From: Halomonas chromatireducens
GTDB taxonomy: Bacteria; Pseudomonadota; Gammaproteobacteria; Pseudomonadales; Halomonadaceae
DNA: 64,000 bases
Assembly (NCBI RefSeq): GCF_001545155.1
Contig: NZ_CP014226.1
Span: 3,392,111 to 3,456,110, forward strand
Direction: 5' to 3'
Below are positions 44,179 through 53,213 of the stretch, piece after piece. The notes under the pieces are model-generated. The model was not told the origin of the DNA, searched no databases, and saw only the letters and a program-made list of their open reading frames with translations. Position numbers and translations under genes: made by a program. The first letter of the stretch is position 1. Each line of letters opens with the position of its first letter.

Positions 44179-44628
44179 TCAATCGGGGTCCAGCAGGCGG
44201 GGGCCGGTTCCTTCATCGGCCAGTTCGTCCTGCGGATTACGCAGCGGGCAGTCGTTCATCGAAAGGCAACCACAGCCGATACAGTGATCGAGCTGGTCAC
44301 GCAGCCGGGTCAGCCGGGCAATACGATCGTCGAGTGCATGTCGCCAGCGTGCGGAAAGGCGCTGCCAGTCGGCGGCGGTGGGGGCCCGGGATGCGGGAAG
44401 CGTCTCGAAGGCCTGGCGTATCTCGGCCAACGAGATACCGGTGCGCTGAGCGACCTTGATGATGGCCACCCGCCGAAGCACATCGCGGCTGAATCGCCGT
44501 TGGTTGCCGGCGTTGCGGCGACTGCTGATCAGGCCCTTGCCCTCATAGAAGTGGATGGCCGAGACCGCCAGACCGCTGCGCTCAGCCACCTCACCAACGC
44601 TGAGCTCCCGGTGCAGGTGTGACTGCAT
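44179..44628 (-). CDS. soxR: Redox-sensitive MerR-family activator SoxR
   Basis: About 149 residues from ATG 44628, preceded by GGAGA; ATG 44646 is also in frame. The MerR helix-turn-helix is [20 protein letters not shown], followed by the dimerisation helix and the 2Fe-2S cysteine cluster [12 protein letters not shown], exactly the SoxR pattern CxxCxCxxxxxC. SoxR responds to redox-cycling drugs or superoxide. The box it should bind lies upstream of the divergent ABC exporter at 44975-44992. No soxS is present, as is usual outside enterics. Confidence 0.96.
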   Translation of the reverse strand: MQSHLHRELSVGEVAERSGLAVSAIHFYEGKGLISSRRNAGNQRRFSRDVLRRVAIIKVAQRTGISLAEIRQAFETLPASRAPTAADWQRLSARWRHALDDRIARLTRLRDQLDHCIGCGCLSMNDCPLRNPQDELADEGTGPRLLDPD

Positions 44629-44970
44629 TGCTGTATCTCCGGTCATTGCCTGGCTGCTGTTGTAACGATTGTATTGACGATAGCTTTAACGACTAATTGT
44701 TCTTGCGATTGTATTTGAAATGGTTATGGCGACTGGTTCGGCCACTGGAATGATCATTGCTCAAGCGGCCGTATCCTTCATTGTTTTAACGTGCGGGGCT
44801 GAGGTTGGCAAGGAACACTCCAGACGTTGCAACAAGTGCTTGTGAAGCAAAGTATTCTTGGTATCAGGTTTCGTGATGGATTCCATGACGATTATTGATT
44901 TCCCATGTGGCGGGGCGGCCTCTACTTTGAATTTTCTTCAAACGGCTGTGTTGTTTCCAAATTCTTTATC
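44629..44970. other. soxR upstream interval
   Basis: About 340 gene-free bases. Near 44660-44735 there are imperfect copies of CGATTGTATT and TTATGGCGAC-like strings. It presumably holds the soxR promoter. No coding frame with a ribosome-binding site was noticed. Confidence 0.5.
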
Positions 44971-45001
44971 TTGACCTCTACTTAGCTTGAGGTTTTAACC
45001 T
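44971..45001 (+). promoter_or_regulatory. SoxR box within a long-spacer promoter
   Basis: CCTCTACTTAGCTTGAGG (44975-44992) matches the SoxR consensus CCTCAAGTTAACTTGAGG at 15 of 18 positions. A -35 TTGACC (44971-44976) and -10-like TAACCT (44996-45001) are separated by 19 bases, the overlong spacing typical of MerR-type activated promoters. It drives the ABC exporter at 45053. Confidence 0.85.
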
Positions 45002-45052
45002 GCAGGCTACACCCGGGTTGAGCTCAGCGCTCGGCCCGCTGATTTTCCGCTG

Positions 45053-46957
45053 ATGGATAATGTCATGTTCCGTTTCTTTGAAACCCTGGTGAACCCTTAC
45101 CCGGCGGGTAAGCCCGAGACGCCTCCGAGGGGGCTCCTGCCCTTCATCCTGCATTTTTCGCGGCCAGTGCTGCCGTTGCTGATCCTGATGTCGCTGCTCA
45201 CGGCACTGGTGTCGGCCGCCGAGGTGCTCTTTTTCAGCTATCTCGGCGAGCTGGTGGATTGGCTGTCGGGTGCCGAGCGTGAGGGGTTCTTCGCCGAACA
45301 CGGTTGGCGCCTGGGAGCCATGGCGGCAATAGTGGTGATCGGGTTGCCGCTGCTGGTATTGATGCAGTCCCTGCTGACCCATCAGGCGATCTTCGGCAAC
45401 TATCCGATGATCGGTCGCTGGCTTGCGCATCGCCACATGCTCGGTCAAAGCATGGCGTTCTACCAGGATGAGTTTGCCGGGCGCGTCTCGCAAAAGGTGA
45501 TGCAGACGGCGCTCGCCATCCGCGAGACGGTAATGAAGCTGTTGGGCCTGCTGGTCTATGTAGTCGTCTACTTCGGCGGCGCGATGCTGCTCATGGGCAT
45601 TGCCGAGCCCTGGCTGATGCTGCCCCTGGTGGCCTGGCTGGCCGGATACATCGCGATCATGTGGATATTCGTGCCGAGGCTGCGCCGGGTCTCCATGGAG
45701 CAGGCCGATGCCCGCGCCCGCATGACCGGCCGTATCGTCGACAGCTACAGCAATATCCAGACCATCAAGCTGTTCGCTGATACCCGGCGGGAGCAGGCCT
45801 ATGCCCGCGATGCCATGGAAGGCTTCATGGTCACGGTGCATCGCCAGATGCGCCTGGCAACGCTGCTGTCGGTGTGCCTGACGCTGCTCAACTCGCTGTT
45901 GCTGACGAGCGTCGTGGCCATGGCCATCGGTGCCTGGTACTTCCAGGCCATTTCACTGGGTGCCATCGCCGTGGCCATCGCCCTGGTGATGCGCATCCGC
46001 TTCATGTCCGACTGGATCCTGTGGGAGGTGGCGGGACTGTTCGAGAATATCGGTACGGTGCAGGACGGCATCAACACCATCGCCCGGGAGCCGGCGGTGA
46101 AGGACCTCCCCGGTGCCGCCACCCTTACCGTGCCGCGCGGGGAGATCCACTTCGATGCGCTGCAGTTCGGCTATGAGCGTCCCGATGGTGAAGGCATTCG
46201 GGTCTTTGATGGCATGAGCCTGACCATCGCTCCCGGTGAGCGAGTTGGCGTCATTGGCCGCTCCGGGGCGGGCAAGTCGACCCTGGCCAATCTGCTGCTT
46301 CGCTTCTACGACCTGGAGGGCGGACGCATCGTGATCGACGGTCAAAACATCGCCGAAGTCACCCAGGAGTCGCTGCGACGCCAGATCGGGATGGTCACCC
46401 AGGACACCTCGCTGCTGCACCGCTCGGTGCGAGACAACATTCGTTACGGAAGCCCCCATGCCACAGAGGCGGAGGTCGAGGAGGCGGTGCGTCGTGCCCA
46501 TGCCGATAGCTTCATCAACGACCTGGTGGATCTCAAGGGGCGTCGCGGCCTGGACGCACATGTGGGAGAGCGCGGCGTCAAGCTTTCCGGTGGCCAACGC
46601 CAGCGTATCGCCATCGCCCGAGTGCTGCTCAAGAATGCGCCGATCCTGGTGCTCGATGAAGCCACGTCGGCGCTCGACTCAGAGGTCGAAGCGGCGATCC
46701 AGGAGCAGCTCTACACCCTGATGGAGGGCAAGACGGTGATCGCTATTGCACACCGGCTGTCGACCATCGCCATGCTCGATCGACTCGTGGTAATCGACGA
46801 GGGTCGAATCGTCGAGAGTGGGAGTCATCAGGAACTGCTGGCCCGCGATGGGCTCTACGCCGCGCTCTGGCGTCGCCAGTCCGGCGGTTTTCTGGGGCTG
46901 GACATTGACGCTGAGGCAGAGCAACACCACGGCAGGCCGCTGGGTGTGGAAACCTGA
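45053..46957 (+). CDS. ABC exporter (fused permease and ATPase)
   Basis: A 634-residue half-transporter. About six N-terminal helices (residues 35-330) are followed by an ATPase domain with GVIGRSGAGKSTLANLLLRF (Walker A), MVTQDTSLLHRSV (Q loop), VKLSGGQRQRIAIAR (signature) and ILVLDEATSALDSE (Walker B). Exporters of this MsbA/multidrug type work as dimers. The SoxR box just upstream suggests induction by redox-active toxins such as phenazines or quinones. A RidA-like gene follows after 26 bases. ATG 45065 is an alternative start. Confidence 0.93.
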   Translation: MDNVMFRFFETLVNPYPAGKPETPPRGLLPFILHFSRPVLPLLILMSLLTALVSAAEVLFFSYLGELVDWLSGAEREGFFAEHGWRLGAMAAIVVIGLPLLVLMQSLLTHQAIFGNYPMIGRWLAHRHMLGQSMAFYQDEFAGRVSQKVMQTALAIRETVMKLLGLLVYVVVYFGGAMLLMGIAEPWLMLPLVAWLAGYIAIMWIFVPRLRRVSMEQADARARMTGRIVDSYSNIQTIKLFADTRREQAYARDAMEGFMVTVHRQMRLATLLSVCLTLLNSLLLTSVVAMAIGAWYFQAISLGAIAVAIALVMRIRFMSDWILWEVAGLFENIGTVQDGINTIAREPAVKDLPGAATLTVPRGEIHFDALQFGYERPDGEGIRVFDGMSLTIAPGERVGVIGRSGAGKSTLANLLLRFYDLEGGRIVIDGQNIAEVTQESLRRQIGMVTQDTSLLHRSVRDNIRYGSPHATEAEVEEAVRRAHADSFINDLVDLKGRRGLDAHVGERGVKLSGGQRQRIAIARVLLKNAPILVLDEATSALDSEVEAAIQEQLYTLMEGKTVIAIAHRLSTIAMLDRLVVIDEGRIVESGSHQELLARDGLYAALWRRQSGGFLGLDIDAEAEQHHGRPLGVET

Positions 46958-46983
46958 AGCAGCACAACGGAAGGAGGGGAAGC

Positions 46984-47394
46984 ATGAAAGTCGTGGAAAG
47001 AGAGGTCATCAATCCGCGTGGTGTGCCGAATACGCTGCAGTACGGTTTCAGCCAGGCCGTCATGGTCAAGGGAAACTATCGCGTCCATCTCTCGGGACAG
47101 GTTGGCGTCGATGCCCATGAATGTCTGGTCGGCACCGATCTCGAAGGTCAGACCTTTGCCGCGCTGGACAACATTGCGGCGATTCTAGGCGCCTTGGGCG
47201 GCGAACTCTCGGACGTGGTGATGATGCGGATCTATATCGCCGAGCCCGCCCGCTATGACCAGGAGGGCGTGATGCGGGCGCTGCTTGCGCGCTTCCCCAA
47301 GTCGCCGCCGGCGACGTCCTGGATGATCGTGAGCGGCCTCTCAGAGCCGGAGTGGCTGATCGAGATCGAGGCTGAAGCGGTGCTTCCGGAATAG
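46984..47394 (+). CDS. RidA/YjgF-family protein lacking the archetypal arginine
   Basis: A 136-residue YjgF/YER057c-type protein (GVPNTLQYGFSQAVMVKGNY, then LSGQVGVDAHECLVG). Archetypal RidA enamine deaminases have an Arg after the FP motif; here the corresponding segment is RFPKSPPATSWMIV without Arg, so 2-aminoacrylate deaminase activity is doubtful. AAGGAGG precedes the ATG. It is probably co-transcribed with the SoxR-controlled exporter. Confidence 0.85.
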   Translation: MKVVEREVINPRGVPNTLQYGFSQAVMVKGNYRVHLSGQVGVDAHECLVGTDLEGQTFAALDNIAAILGALGGELSDVVMMRIYIAEPARYDQEGVMRALLARFPKSPPATSWMIVSGLSEPEWLIEIEAEAVLPE

Positions 47395-47412
47395 GTCATG
47401 AACAGGGACCCG

Positions 47413-48882
47413 TCATGTCACCGGTGAGGGAGCGTTTAAGGAGGCGGCCGAAGGAGCCGGTAGCGTCGGTCTGTCGTGCTTTGCCGTGGTTGACGGGATG
47501 CTATCTTCGTGAAACGTGAACTCGTTGATGGAGGCCATGAGCGACGTTGCCACTTGTGCCAGGTGTTCGGCCAGTCGATGGGCGTCTTCCAGTGAGTGTG
47601 CCGAGCGCTGGATCGAAGACTGCATCTCGCCGACGCTGGCGTCGAGGTCCTCAATGCCAAGGTGTTGCTGGGAGGTGGCATGGTCGATTTCGGCGAGGCG
47701 TGAGGCCACCTCCTGGAACGTTTTCATGACTTGTTGCATGGTCTGGTCGACATCCTGGGTCTGTTGTACGCCGCTGCGTACGCCCGTTTCAGTCTGTTGT
47801 ACGCGCTCGCGGATCCTGCCGGCGGTTTCGCTGGTTCGTTGCGCCAGCGTGCGAACCTCGCTTGCCACCACGGCAAAACCACGGTCGTGCTCGCCGGCCC
47901 GCGCAGCCTCTACGGAGGCATTCAGCGTCAGCAGGTTGGTCTGAAAGGTAATATTGTCGATCTCGCCCAGCAGGCTGGCAATGTTCCTGGCGTTCTCCTC
48001 CAGCAGTTGCATTGCGTCGCGCAGTGAGGCGGCCTTTGCCCCACCGCTCTTGGCGGCGAGTTCGGCCTCGGTGGCCAGCTGTCTGGTCTGGGAGGTTTTC
48101 TCGGCACTCTCCCGGGTCGTTGCTGCCAGTTCTGTGGCTGCAGCGGAAACGCGCTCCACCTGGGCCGTATTGTGCCTTGCCTGGCTGCGCACGCTGTCGT
48201 GCGCCTTGAACAATCCGTCACCCAGCGCATTGACTTGCTTTGCCGCCTCACGCGCAGCGCCTAGGGTGCCGGTCAGCTTCTGCTGCATGTTGCTGATGGA
48301 AGCAATGGCGGGCCGCGTCAGCTGTGCGCTGGAAAGCGACATGTCCAGTCGTCCTTCGCTGGCGGTTTCGGCAAATTCGCAGACCGTGAGGCTATCGTCC
48401 ACCATGTGACGCAGCTCACGGGCCAGAAAGCCAAGTACCACGACCTGTGCCACCACCGCGCCGGCGTGCATCAGCAGAGAGGCAATCAGGCTGGCTTTTT
48501 CCCCGTGGCTGCCAACGCTCTGGTATAGGTGGACATGCCCCCCATATTGCAGCCAGGTGAAGAGCGCATGATGTACGGCGATGACCAGGCCACCGAAAGC
48601 AATGACTCGCCAGTCGCTATAGAGGATGAGCACCGCCAGCATGATGAAGATGCTGAAGTGCGCCTCGATCATGCCGCCACTCTGTTCGATCAGTACTATC
48701 GACAGGCCCATGAACAGGGCTGCCTTGATAAAGCCATTGACGATATGACCGGGCAGCTTCCATTGCACCAGGGCGGCCAGCGGGAAGGCGGTCACTGCAA
48801 ATATCACCGTAAGGCCCAGCGTGCCGGTGGCAAGCCCGACGCCCAGGCAGAGTAACAGGTGGGCGAAGGCGGGCAGCCACAT
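47413..48882 (-). CDS. Methyl-accepting chemotaxis protein, natural start cut by TAA
   Basis: About 489 residues from ATG 48882. Five to six hydrophobic helices at the N-terminus (residues 5-160) act as a membrane sensor; the cytoplasmic coiled-coil has the signalling hairpin [20 protein letters not shown]. No HAMP domain is seen. In frame upstream is a better start: ATG 48936 with AGAGGG, encoding MSQPAFTIQRYH, then TAA (48898-48900), then [11 protein letters not shown]. The old N-terminus is thus interrupted at codon 13. Translation may restart at ATG 48882 or TTG 48885; neither has a clear SD site. Confidence 0.85.
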   Translation of the reverse strand: MWLPAFAHLLLCLGVGLATGTLGLTVIFAVTAFPLAALVQWKLPGHIVNGFIKAALFMGLSIVLIEQSGGMIEAHFSIFIMLAVLILYSDWRVIAFGGLVIAVHHALFTWLQYGGHVHLYQSVGSHGEKASLIASLLMHAGAVVAQVVVLGFLARELRHMVDDSLTVCEFAETASEGRLDMSLSSAQLTRPAIASISNMQQKLTGTLGAAREAAKQVNALGDGLFKAHDSVRSQARHNTAQVERVSAAATELAATTRESAEKTSQTRQLATEAELAAKSGGAKAASLRDAMQLLEENARNIASLLGEIDNITFQTNLLTLNASVEAARAGEHDRGFAVVASEVRTLAQRTSETAGRIRERVQQTETGVRSGVQQTQDVDQTMQQVMKTFQEVASRLAEIDHATSQQHLGIEDLDASVGEMQSSIQRSAHSLEDAHRLAEHLAQVATSLMASINEFTFHEDSIPSTTAKHDRPTLPAPSAASLNAPSPVT

Positions 48883-49104
48883 CAACTGATCGGTGCGTTA
48901 ATGATAGCGCTGGATGGTAAAGGCTGGCTGAGACATCGGGATCCCTCTGGCGGTGCGAGTCAGCATTAGCGATTCATTGTATATTGATTCTTTGATGTAT
49001 AGGATCCGTACAATGATGCGTTAATTTTCCTATCGGCCGGGATGAGGCCAACTTTAGCACTGGCCGGCATGCAGCGCATCGCCGAGGTCGATGGTTCGGG
49101 CGTC

Positions 49105-49869
49105 TCACAGCTGCCAGATATCGGGATGCCCCGCCTTGAGCACGCCCTGCTCGTCCCAGTCGTCCCAGCCGGCGAAGGAGATCGGCGCCTCATTGCCGAG
49201 TCCTTCCAGCCGTTGCGCCCAGGCCGCCTTCTCGGCCTCCAGGCGCTGGCGGAATGTCTCCTCCGCTTCGTAGCTCAACCCGCCGCCCTGAACGCCGTAG
49301 GTGACCTGGGGCGGCAGCACGCTGACGCCGAGGTAGTAGAGCGAATAGTGGACCGGCCACAGCAGCGCCACGATATGGCCGCTGCGACCGTGCCGGGTGA
49401 AGGTAGGCGCCGGGGCGCCGGTGGTCACCGAGAGCATCACCCGCTTCTCCGGAAAGCGCCCGCGGTCGTAGCGTATCCGGCCGGAGTAGAGCCCGCCGTA
49501 GACGAACACCCGGTCGAACCAGCCCTTGAGCATTGCCGGCTGGGCGTGCCACCACAGCGGGAGCTGCAGGATCACCAGGTCGGCGCGCTCGAGCCGCTCG
49601 ATCTCGCGCTGCACGTCGGCGGGCAGGGTGCCGCCCTCGAAGGCGTGGCGCTGCTCGGTGAGCGGCAGGAAGGTGCCGGATTCGCCGCGCTCGGCGAAGT
49701 GCGCTGGCCCCTCCACCGGGTCGAAGCCTTCGGCGTAGAGGTCCGAGACCTCGACGCTATAACCCTGGCGCTGCAAGGTTTCGACGGCAACGTCCTTCAG
49801 GGCGCCATTGAAGGAGTGGGGCTCGGGGTGGCAGAACACGATCAGGGCATGTGGGTGGGGACTACTCAT
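49105..49869 (-). CDS. NAD(P)H quinone oxidoreductase, flavodoxin-like
   Basis: A 254-residue flavoprotein of the NQO/MdaB-YwrO group. ALIVFCHPEPHSFNGALKDV is the phosphate-binding loop for FMN/FAD, and LQLPLWWHAQPAMLKGWFDR with VFVYGGLY is the flavin-site signature. It reduces quinones by two electrons and protects from redox cycling. GGAG lies before the ATG. It is divergent from a LysR regulator at 49964, its likely controller. Confidence 0.92.
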   Translation of the reverse strand: MSSPHPHALIVFCHPEPHSFNGALKDVAVETLQRQGYSVEVSDLYAEGFDPVEGPAHFAERGESGTFLPLTEQRHAFEGGTLPADVQREIERLERADLVILQLPLWWHAQPAMLKGWFDRVFVYGGLYSGRIRYDRGRFPEKRVMLSVTTGAPAPTFTRHGRSGHIVALLWPVHYSLYYLGVSVLPPQVTYGVQGGGLSYEAEETFRQRLEAEKAAWAQRLEGLGNEAPISFAGWDDWDEQGVLKAGHPDIWQL

Positions 49870-49963
49870 TACAGGGCTCCGGTTCGTTGGCTACGGTGCA
49901 TGCCCTCAGGCTATGCTGTACGAAAACGAACTGAAATTACCCAGAAATGACAATGAACCTTGC

Positions 49964-50827
49964 ATGAATAAACAAGCTTTGCACTGGGACGACCTGCGCG
50001 TGGTACAGGCCATTTCCGAGGCGGGTACGCTCTCGGGCGCCGGACGGCGACTGGGGGCCAGCCACGCCACGGTGTTCCGGCGGCTGAATGCCATCGAGCG
50101 GCGCCTGGGCGTGGCGCTGTTCGAGCGCTCGCGCACGGGCTATGCAGCCACGGCGGCGGGGGAGGACCTGGCGGCTACTGCCGCCCGTGTAGCGGCCGAA
50201 GTGCATGGCGCCGAGCGGCGCGTGGCGGGGCGCGACCTGCGCCTCTCCGGCGCCATCCGAGTGACCACTACAGACACGCTGCTGATGGGGTTGCTGTCGC
50301 CGATCTTCGCCGACTTCCAGCGTGCTCATCCCGAGATTGTCCTCGAGGTGGCGGTTTCCAACCAGCTGTTCAATCTCTCCCAGCGGGATGCCGACGTGGC
50401 GGTGCGGCCCTCGTTGTCGCCGCCCGAGCACCTGGTGGGGCGGCGGGTCGGCTCCATTGCCCAGGCGGTCTATGCCTGCGCCGATAACCACAGCGATGCC
50501 TGGGTTGGGCCGGATCGCCACCTGGGCTATGCCGCGCTCGATGCATGGATGGTCAATAACGGTGCGGACGAGCGCTGCCGCTACCGCGTCGACACCATGT
50601 TCGGCATGCTGGCCGCCGCCCGCGATGGGCTCGGCCGCGCCGTGCTGCCCTGCTACCTGGCCGATGCCGAGCCGGCGCTTATGCGCCTCGGCGAGCCGAT
50701 TCCCGAACTCGCCACTGACCTGTGGCTGCTGACCCATCCTGACCTGCGCCGGGTGGCGCGTATCCGGGCCTTCATGGCTTTCCTGGCCGAGGCCATTGGC
50801 GCACGCGAAAGCCGCCTGACAGGCTGA
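49964..50827 (+). CDS. LysR-family transcriptional regulator
   Basis: About 287 residues. The helix-turn-helix reads WDDLRVVQAISEAGTLSGAG with GASHATVFRRLNAIERRLGV; the effector domain follows. The LSGAIRVTTTDTLL segment is typical of the CbbR/YafC-type subgroup. The divergent quinone reductase is its probable target. ATG 49964 fits the family start, though the SD site is poor; the frame is open from 49808. Confidence 0.9.
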   Translation: MNKQALHWDDLRVVQAISEAGTLSGAGRRLGASHATVFRRLNAIERRLGVALFERSRTGYAATAAGEDLAATAARVAAEVHGAERRVAGRDLRLSGAIRVTTTDTLLMGLLSPIFADFQRAHPEIVLEVAVSNQLFNLSQRDADVAVRPSLSPPEHLVGRRVGSIAQAVYACADNHSDAWVGPDRHLGYAALDAWMVNNGADERCRYRVDTMFGMLAAARDGLGRAVLPCYLADAEPALMRLGEPIPELATDLWLLTHPDLRRVARIRAFMAFLAEAIGARESRLTG

Positions 50828-50939
50828 CGGAAGATACCCGGACCAGTTCCGGCGACAAGGTTTGCGCATGCCTACCAAGGCTGCCATGGTCATCACGAAA
50901 TAGCGGTGGTTTCTATACGATGAGGAAAGGAGTGCAGAG

Positions 50940-51947
50940 ATGAAGGTCGTTACCCTACGCAGCCCCGGCGGGCTGGACCAGCTACAAGTCAGCGAGCGGG
51001 AGGCGCCCGGCGAGCCGGGGCCGGGTGAGATTCGCGTGCGTGTACATGCCAGCTCCCTTAACTTCCATGACTACGGCGTGGCGTCCGGCATGATTCCCAC
51101 CGAGGACGGTCGCATCCCCATGTCCGACGGGGCGGGCGTGGTTGAGGCGGTCGGCGAAGGTGTCGATGAGTTCGCCGTGGGCGATGCCGTGGTCTCCACC
51201 TTCTTTCCCTACTGGCTCGACGGCCCGGCGCGGGTCGGCGACTTCAAGACCACGCCTGGCGACGGCGTCGACGGCTATGCCCGGGAGCGGGTGATCCGCC
51301 CAACCACCTGGTTCACCCACGCACCCAGCGGCTACAGCCACGAAGAGGCTGCCACCCTGACTACCGCGGGGCTCACCGCCTGGCGTGCGCTGGTGGTGGA
51401 CGGCAACCTCAAGGCGGGCGATACAGTGCTCACCCTGGGAACCGGCGGCGTTTCCATCTTCGCTCTGCAGTTCGCCAAGGCCATGGGCGCGCAGGTGATC
51501 TCCACGTCCTCCTCGGATGAGAAGATCGAAAAGCTCAAGGAGCTTGGCGCCGACCACACCCTTAACTACAAGGCAGAGCCTGAGTGGGGCAAGAAGGTGA
51601 AGGCATTTACCAATGGCCAGGGCGTCGACCACGTGATCGAGGTCGGCGGCCCCGGCACCTTGCCGCAATCCATCGATGCCGTGCGCATCGGCGGTCACAT
51701 TTCGCTGATCGGTGTGCTGACCGGTCGCGGTGGCGAGATTCCCACGGCCAAGCTGATGGCCAAGCAGGCACGCCTGCAGGGGCTTATCGTCGGCAGCCGC
51801 ATTCACCAGCAGGAGATGGTGCGTGGCATCGAGGCCAGCGGCGTGCGTCCGATCATCGACAGCACCTTCGGGCTTGAGGAAATTGCCGACGCCTTCCGCC
51901 ATGAGGAGGCGGGGCGCCACTTCGGCAAGATCTGTCTTAGCTACTGA
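50940..51947 (+). CDS. Zinc-independent alcohol dehydrogenase/quinone oxidoreductase (MDR)
   Basis: A 335-residue MDR-family enzyme. VHASSLNFHDYGVASG at the substrate side, then VLTLGTGGVSIFALQFAKAM as the NAD(P)-binding loop. The structural-zinc cysteine cluster is missing. Members reduce quinones or alkenals. AAGGAG lies six bases before the ATG. It follows the LysR gene on the same strand after 112 bases. Confidence 0.9.
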   Translation: MKVVTLRSPGGLDQLQVSEREAPGEPGPGEIRVRVHASSLNFHDYGVASGMIPTEDGRIPMSDGAGVVEAVGEGVDEFAVGDAVVSTFFPYWLDGPARVGDFKTTPGDGVDGYARERVIRPTTWFTHAPSGYSHEEAATLTTAGLTAWRALVVDGNLKAGDTVLTLGTGGVSIFALQFAKAMGAQVISTSSSDEKIEKLKELGADHTLNYKAEPEWGKKVKAFTNGQGVDHVIEVGGPGTLPQSIDAVRIGGHISLIGVLTGRGGEIPTAKLMAKQARLQGLIVGSRIHQQEMVRGIEASGVRPIIDSTFGLEEIADAFRHEEAGRHFGKICLSY

Positions 51948-52128
51948 TGATGGGATAGGTGCTCCGGCCAGCGTCGCGTCGCTGTGCCGTGTGTCGCTAA
52001 AGGCTAGCCGATTGGGCTACAGGCCAACTTCATCGGCGACAGTCGCTACGGCGAGATACGGTTTTGCTCTGGCGTGTGTCTGCTGTTAGCGTGGGTAAAC
52101 AGATGAATCAGATATTGGAGCAAGCAAC

Positions 52129-52332
52129 ATGGATTCAGCCGTCAATACCATCGTCGGCCAGTCGCTGGTCATGCAGCAGGCTCAGGCCGCTCAGCAGGTA
52201 CAGCTGGAGGTCTACAAGGAAGCCCTGGACATGCAGAAGGACCAGGTTGCCGCCCTGATGGCTTCGGCTTCGGTGGCACCGCAGTTGGCCAATGATGGCA
52301 TGGTGGGCACCCACATCAACACCTACGCCTGA
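52129..52332 (+). CDS. YjfB-like putative motility protein
   Basis: A 67-residue protein, MDSAVNTIVGQSLVMQQAQA..., matching the YjfB/putative motility protein family: a helical, Gln/Ala/Met-rich body (QQVQLEVYKEALDMQKDQV) and a polar C-terminus. Related genes are often expressed with flagellar operons. GGAG lies eight bases before the ATG. A sigma-28 promoter was looked for but not found. Confidence 0.75.
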   Translation: MDSAVNTIVGQSLVMQQAQAAQQVQLEVYKEALDMQKDQVAALMASASVAPQLANDGMVGTHINTYA

Positions 52333-52342
52333 TCCTTCTCTT

Positions 52343-53038
52343 TCAATCCCCGATTGCCCACTTCACCGCTTCCTCGGCGTGAATGGCTGCGGTGTCGTAG
52401 AGCGGCACCGCGGTATGGCTCTGCTGCACCAGCAGGGCGATTTCGGTACAGCCGAGGATTACCGCCTCGGCGCCCTTCTCGCGTAGTGACTCGATGATCT
52501 CCAGGTAGCGCTGCCGCGACGCTTCCTTTACCTGACCCAGGCACAGCTCGTGAAAGATCACCTCGTGAACCTGGTCACGCTGACCCTCGTCGGGCACCAG
52601 CACCTCGATGCCGAAGCCCTCAGTGATGCGCCCCTTGTAGAAGTCATGCTCCATGGTGAAGCGGGTGCCGAGCAGGCCGACGCGGCTAACGCCGTCGGTG
52701 GCCAGGCGATGTGCCGTAGCGTCGGCGATGTGCAGCAGCGGAATCGAGACCGCTTTGGCGACCTGCGGTGCGACCTTGTGCATGGTGTTGGTGCCGATCA
52801 GCAGGAAATCCGCACCGCCGGCCTCTACGCTGCGGGCAGCCTGGCTGAGGATCTCGGCGGTGGCGTCCCAGTCGTCGGCGTGCTGTAGCCGCTCGATCTC
52901 GGCGAAGTCGACGCTGTACAGGCACAGCTTGGCTGAGTGCAGCCCGCCCAGGGCAGCTCTAACGCCCTCGTTGAGCGCCCGGTAATAGCTGGCGGTGGAT
53001 TCCCAGCTCATGCCGCCGAGCAGGCCGATGGTCTTCAT
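52343..53038 (-). CDS. Aspartate/glutamate racemase family protein (YgeA-like)
   Basis: About 231 residues from ATG 53038 (MKTIGLLGGMSWESTASYYR); longer starts at 53044 and 53056 are in frame. In place of the first catalytic Cys is Thr (LIGTNTMH); the second is kept (ILGCTEIALL). This Thr/Cys pair is that of E. coli YgeA-type broad-specificity or L-Asp/Glu-specific racemases. It is convergent with the YjfB gene. Confidence 0.88.
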   Translation of the reverse strand: MKTIGLLGGMSWESTASYYRALNEGVRAALGGLHSAKLCLYSVDFAEIERLQHADDWDATAEILSQAARSVEAGGADFLLIGTNTMHKVAPQVAKAVSIPLLHIADATAHRLATDGVSRVGLLGTRFTMEHDFYKGRITEGFGIEVLVPDEGQRDQVHEVIFHELCLGQVKEASRQRYLEIIESLREKGAEAVILGCTEIALLVQQSHTAVPLYDTAAIHAEEAVKWAIGD

Positions 53039-53110
53039 GGTCATGCGCTCCCTCATGTTGTCGTTTATTCCATAACTGTCATACGGCGCTGCCTATGTCT
53101 CGTATTCGTC

Positions 53111-53213
53111 GTGGCGGCGGTTCCAGACGTAGGCTACCGCTTTACCGACCTCACCGCCGCCTGCCAGGACGACTGGCGCGCCTATACCGAGCACGACTTC
53201 GTGCGCAGCCTCG
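53111..53213 (+). pseudogene. Thiaminase II (TenA) N-terminal fragment
   Basis: The + frame encodes YRFTDLTAACQDDWRAYTEH then DFVRSLA, the N-terminal segment of TenA-family aminopyrimidine aminohydrolases. A GTG at 53111 could be the start. After residue 34 the natural GTLP continuation is lost and the sequence passes into an inverted piece of the RND pump gene at 53212. The remaining roughly 190 residues of TenA are missing. It is one partner of a recombination joint. Confidence 0.7.

Noticed and set aside
44629..44970. Small RNA or attenuator in the soxR upstream region
   Set aside because: Only imperfect short repeats, with no hairpin plus T-run that would support an RNA gene.
51990..52128. 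Sigma-28 flagellar promoter before the YjfB-like gene
   Set aside because: TAAAGGCTA is followed by GCCGATTG without the roughly 11-base spacing required, so the match is not accepted.
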